Positions 7,461 through 10,951 of a stretch of DNA of 10,951 nt are shown here, one piece after another (within the stretch, counting starts at the first letter, position 1; every line of letters begins with the position of its first letter). Position numbers and translations under genes: made by a program. The DNA lies in contig QKYT01000629.1 in NCBI GenBank assembly GCA_003550305.1, positions 8,008-18,958 of the forward strand, read 5' to 3'. Under the pieces are notes generated by a model that ran no database searches, was not told the DNA's origin, and saw nothing but the letters and a program-made list of their open reading frames with translations. The DNA comes from Glomus cerebriforme. Lineage: Eukaryota > Glomeromycota > Glomeromycetes > Glomerales > Glomeraceae.

Positions 7461-7721
7461 ATGCAAAGATTTAGTATCAATATCACTTTAGACAAGTTTA
7501 ATAAGACTTTGCCTAAACCTGTTAATAATCGTCCTGGATATGACATAAATTATCTTAGCGCATATATTTTGAATTACTGCTATAGTAGACAGGTTGAGAA
7601 AGTAATTGAAATAGAAAAACTATATGATAATTTATCCATTATTGGATGGAATGAAACACCTCAGCAATGGGCTATTCAACTATTCATTACGTTCTTGACT
7701 GTATTGAATACCGACTTGTAA
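7461..7721 (+). CDS. Small hypothetical protein, 86 residues
   Basis: An ATG-to-TAA frame with mixed composition: an N-terminal basic part (MQRFSINITLDKFNKTLPKP), then Tyr/Asn-rich and Glu/Lys-rich stretches (RQVEKVIEIEKLYDNLSIIG), and a C-terminal NETPQQWAIQLF with a hydrophobic end. No signal peptide, membrane segment or known motif is visible. It is divergent from the minus-strand fragment at 7276-7419, 41 bp away, across a short tandem motif (tcactataa, ctataaatca) at 7410-7455. It could be a small gene, a first exon, or a fragment of a larger decayed gene. I do not recognise it. Confidence 0.4.
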   Translation: MQRFSINITLDKFNKTLPKPVNNRPGYDINYLSAYILNYCYSRQVEKVIEIEKLYDNLSIIGWNETPQQWAIQLFITFLTVLNTDL

Positions 7722-8374
7722 TTTTGGTCACCTACCTACAAATAAAAGTGTTTGAATTCTGTTAGATGAAGAAATATTGGTAAATTCACAAACGAAGATA
7801 TGATTTATTAAAAGGGAAATGTGTCAGTTGTGACGATTGGTATTCTGTATGCAATTAATTATTTTTGATTATTAATTGATCATCTCCTAATATTAGTAAA
7901 AAAAAAAAAAAAAATACAAACTTATTCGCTATATATGATAAGGTTAATATAATATTGTGAAAGTTTTAATTAAAAAAAAGCATATTAGTAATTTCTTCAA
8001 TGTTTATATTGGGTTTTTCTAAATCATTAATTTTAATTATTGTATGTACAATATATCAATTTATTGTTAATTTCATTTTAATGGTATACTTCCTAAAAGT
8101 CATTTGTGACATATCAACTATTCGCAGTTTTGAGTAGTATCTAATTTTAAAGTGCAATTTTTTTAAATTTTTTTTAAATTTCTATATGCATGACTGTAAT
8201 TAAAATTAGATTTTACACATTAACTTCTATATACTCAATGAATAATATTTATTAATTTGATAAATTCATCTATTCATCTACAATTCAGTTAAATTTTTAA
8301 AATGAATAATATAAAAATAAAAAAAAAAAAGCAAAAATTATTGTTTTCATCGTATTAATTTATTTTTTAATTAC
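7722..8374. other. AT-rich spacer with an A17 run
   Basis: No protein-like frame on either strand. A run of 17 adenines lies at 7898-7914 and shorter T and A runs occur elsewhere. The A run could be a decayed poly-A tail of a retrocopy, but no matching source or target duplication is visible. Confidence 0.4.
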
Positions 8375-9457
8375 TTAAAATACCTCATAATCTTCTACTT
8401 CAAAATTTGTTAGAATTCCTATATCTGGATAATCATCATCACCAAAATTATGATTAGACCAATCATTATTATGACAGAATAAATTGGACCATAATCATCT
8501 TTACAATAAACAGCAAAATTTGTATGATTAACATAGCCTAATTTTGCAGTATCCACACCATCTGTAATATTAAACAATAAACTTTCTGTTGTAATTTTCC
8601 AAGCATCTCCATCCCAGTCAAATGGATTATAACCTCCAATTAATTGTGTTGAATCCTTAATTTTCGCTACCCAAATTGTGGCTCCTTTATTGTCACAATT
8701 TCTATGGAAAGATTTGAACGATATAATAATTCAAAATAATAACGAATATTTCTTCTAGTAAATTGTTTTTATCAATCCATGAAGCAAAAAGTGGAATATG
8801 ATTTGATTTAATCAAGGTAGAATTAAATTTTAAATTTGATTTTCCTAAAGACGGTAAATCAACTTTATATTTCAAGTTAGGAACAATATAATATTCAAAA
8901 GATCATGAATTAAATCTTGGGGTAAGATATCTTTATAACAATAAACCTTGTAAAAGAAATCTGCAGGTTTAATATCATAAAATTGAATTAAAGGAATAAA
9001 TCTGTATAATTCTTTTTCAATCTTTGTAATATCTTCTTTACTCCATTTTGTTGGATCATTACTCATATTTTGTTGAGCAAAGCACCATTTTAATAAACCC
9101 TCCCAAATTTCAATTTCATCTATATTCAAATCATCTCTTTTTAACAATAATTCCAATAAAGGAGATTTTAAATTAATAAATTCATCAGAACTAAATAAAA
9201 TATTAGGTTCTTTACAAACTTTTTCAAGACAAAAATTCCATAAATCAGTAAATATTTCGTGTTGATAAACAGTTTCAAGAATGCCAGTTGGATTTTGGAA
9301 CAAAAATTCTGCTTGATGTTCAATCAAAAATTCTTGAATATGAGATCAATGGATAAATATTAAGCTCATCAGCTGCTATCAATAATTTTAATAAATCAGA
9401 ACCTTGTAAATTTTTCAATTCAATATTTCCACAATAAATGAACCTAAAATAAGACAT
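8375..9457 (-). pseudogene. BTB-BACK-TLDc protein, 5'-truncated and frameshifted
   Basis: Read on the minus strand from 9457: RFIYCGNIELKNLQGSDLLK and LLIAADELNIYPLIS are the end of a BTB domain. One frame over, IEHQAEFLFQNPTGILETVY through LLKRDDLNIDEIEIWEGLLK and FIPLIQFYDIKPADFFYKVY form the BACK domain (9327-8872). Further frames give IPLFASWIDKN, the TLDc hallmark GATIWVAKIKDSTQLIGGYN followed by PFDWDG, and FAVYCKDDYGP, ending DIGILTNFEVEDYEVF at the TAA 8375-8377. BTB-BACK proteins usually serve as cullin-3 adaptors, and TLDc is linked to V-ATPase or oxidative-stress functions. Most of the BTB domain is missing. Frame breaks lie near 9340, 8893, 8750, 8707 and 8478. A tattttag|gttc acceptor at 9444 could mean that an upstream exon was lost. 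Confidence 0.8.
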
Positions 9458-9576
9458 TCTATTTAATTTTATATTATCTATAAATTTTTAGTAACTACAA
9501 ATATAAAATTCGTTCTTATACAGTATTATCAGGATTTAAAAGACAATAATAGAGAAAATGAAGTTTATATATATAC

Positions 9577-10283
9577 TCAACCATAAAATATTCGTTTAAT
9601 CATCGTACTATTTGTAAAAGTAATCCTGAAAACGTCTAAAATATAATTTTTAACTATTCCTTTCCTCTTATATTCTTCGATTAAATAATCTATTTGCTCC
9701 TGCCGCTGCTCTTATTCCTCTATCATAATATTATAATTTAATGTAGTTTTGAACAATATAAACAATATAGGATGTCTGCCTTTCCAGTTATCAAAAAATA
9801 ATTTCAAAGACTCCAAATCGAATTCTAACTCTTCAATAGTAGCAAATTTAAACTTAATAATTGGTGATGATCTTAATAACTTTTCCAACTCTTCCAAATC
9901 CGAAATATTATTATTGTAAAATGATAATTCAAGATATATAAGATTTGGACAATTTTGATAAATAACTTAAATGAGTCTTCTAAATTATTAAGATTTAAAT
10001 GTTTCCAGAAATTAATATAATTAAATAAAGGTCGTTGATAAGTTCTTTATGTAAAAAAATCAATTCCTTGGTTCTTCAAAATATTTCTTGATTCTTTTGG
10101 TGAAAGTGAAAGTAATACATCATATAATTTAGTTGGACTACTTTGATCAGGATTTTTCCATAAAATTGGAACGGTTATTTTACACCAGGTTCTATTAACT
10201 AAAAGACATGAATAAAGGGATTCATAATCATCTTGAAGTTCATCTAATATTAAGAACATCACATCTTTGTTGAGTTCCACCAT
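9577..10283 (-). pseudogene. F-box/LRR-type protein, internally shortened and broken
   Basis: ATG at 10283 starts MVELNKDVMFLILDELQDDY, followed by SLYSCLLVNRTWCKITVPIL and WKNP, a typical F-box of about 45 residues (binds Skp1 in SCF ubiquitin ligases). Then comes a TAA (10047-10049), the in-frame RTYQRPLFNYINFWKHLNL, a one-base frameshift near 9960, YQNCPNLIYLELSFYNNN (a leucine-rich-repeat unit), KLLRSSPIIKF and LKLFFDNWKGRHPILF. A second TAA (9712-9714) fits a lost Gln, and the frame continues EQIDYLIEEYKRKGIVKNY to TGA 9577-9579. The order matches glomeromycete F-box proteins, whose C-terminus carries FLENWRGRP- and YKNDGVIK-like motifs. Those proteins are usually about 450-550 residues, while this copy spans about 230, so most of the LRR middle is deleted. 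It lies about 120 bp upstream of the BTB pseudogene on the same strand. Confidence 0.8.
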
Positions 10284-10353
10284 TTTTTTTAGAAAAAAAA
10301 AATCAGCAATTTTATTTAATACGGATGGCGTTCTTGTGTAACAGTATCACAAG

Positions 10354-10365
10354 TACTGTACAGTA
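10354..10365. repeat. 12-bp palindrome TACTGTACAGTA
   Basis: Perfect palindrome within a run of related words (acagtatcac, gtactgtacagtatactg, cgtacc) about 70 bp upstream of the F-box start. It could be a dimeric regulator site or a remnant of a small inverted-repeat element. Confidence 0.35.
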
Positions 10366-10903
10366 TACTGCGTACCACAGAATTACCGCATTTTTAGCAT
10401 CTTAGAATAATCATTAACCCGTGAGATAATTTCTAAAAAGCATTTGAAACATCCATTAATTCCAGATAATTTTTATTTTCCTTGGATATATTTTATTTCC
10501 AAAAATAACAATAATATGCGAATACGTGTAAATAATAAGAAACTTAAAAAACTATAAATATTTGCAAGTCGTGGCAGATTTACATAACTAATCTTAAAAA
10601 CGCAGTTATATGGCAAAGAATTTCCCATGCGTACCTATAAAATTTTTATTTGGTTGTATAGTTTAGATTTTTTTGAAAAAAAAAGTTTAAAAATTCAAAA
10701 TAAAATTCTTTAATTTCTGATTTTTTTTAAAAAAAAACAGGGAATCATCCATCCCTTGTTTGTTTAAATAAAATAAAAAATAAAGTGTAAAAAAGAATTA
10801 TGAAGGAACTAAAAAAAAATAAAACCAAAAATCAGTTTGAAAGGAAAATAATCTCCTCTGTGTGAGAAGTTTTCACAAAATATAATAATAATAAAAAATG
10901 TTA

Positions 10904-10921
10904 GTAAACAGTAATGTTTAC
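10904..10921. repeat. Inverted repeat GTAAACA/TGTTTAC
   Basis: Perfect 7-bp arms around gtaa. GTAAACA is also the core of forkhead factor sites. Nothing links it to a gene inside the window. Confidence 0.3.
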
Positions 10922-10951
10922 CTTGATAAAGAATTTGATTAAAGCTGTAGT

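Larger units (their letters stand above)
10284..10951. other. AT-rich spacer upstream of the F-box pseudogene
   Basis: No protein-like frame is visible. A GC-richer patch at 10320-10400 contains a 12-bp palindrome. Small inverted repeats occur at 10904-10921. The rest is A/T runs. Confidence 0.45.

Noticed and set aside
7898..7914. Poly-A tail of a processed retrocopy including the 7461-7721 frame
   Set aside because: No target duplication or recognisable source gene. A runs are common throughout the window.
1..10951. tRNA, rRNA or CRISPR array
   Set aside because: No cloverleaf, conserved rRNA segment or regular repeat-spacer array could be seen on either strand by eye.

Overview
The window looks like nuclear DNA from a filamentous fungus, most probably an arbuscular mycorrhizal fungus (Glomeromycotina, Rhizophagus-like). 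The base composition is strongly AT-rich. Recognisable coding pieces match families greatly expanded in those genomes: F-box/LRR proteins, BTB-BACK-TLDc proteins, tandem zinc-ribbon proteins with a C-terminal nuclease-like domain, a Gag-like multicopy family starting near a KYTGTIHPEEW motif, and a cysteine-rich membrane protein. The assignment is inference from protein family style, not from a marker gene. There is no sign of bacterial operons, rRNA, tRNA or CRISPR.

Layout: 1-455 is AT-rich spacer with short degenerate repeats. 456-706 (minus) is a decayed exon of an unrecognised gene. 1449-2632 (plus) is a heavily broken Gag-like gene. 2953 to about 3285 is a probable non-autonomous Helitron, recognised by its 3' hairpin and CTAG end on the minus strand. 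3711-4008 (plus) is a possible two-exon fragment. 4119-5266 (plus) is the best-preserved gene, a cysteine-rich multi-pass membrane protein whose halves lie in two overlapping frames joined at a T run. 5756-7253 (minus) is a zinc-ribbon repeat and nuclease-like pseudogene, interrupted by a 441-bp foldback element (6665-7105) with a perfect 9-bp target duplication. 7276-7419 (minus) and 7461-7721 (plus) are small divergent unrecognised frames. 8375-9457 (minus) is a 5'-truncated BTB-BACK-TLDc pseudogene, and 9577-10283 (minus) is an F-box/LRR pseudogene with a collapsed middle. The rest is spacer.

The genes do not form a pathway. The window reads as a repeat-rich graveyard of lineage-expanded families with one probably functional membrane-protein gene. 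Many of the in-frame stops are explained by single C-to-T or G-to-A changes (CAA/CAG, CGA or TGG to stop), suggesting cytosine deamination or strong AT-directed mutation. The clearest new structure is the foldback element. The most ambiguous is the frame change in the membrane-protein gene, which could be an assembly indel, a recent mutation or a programmed -1 slip.
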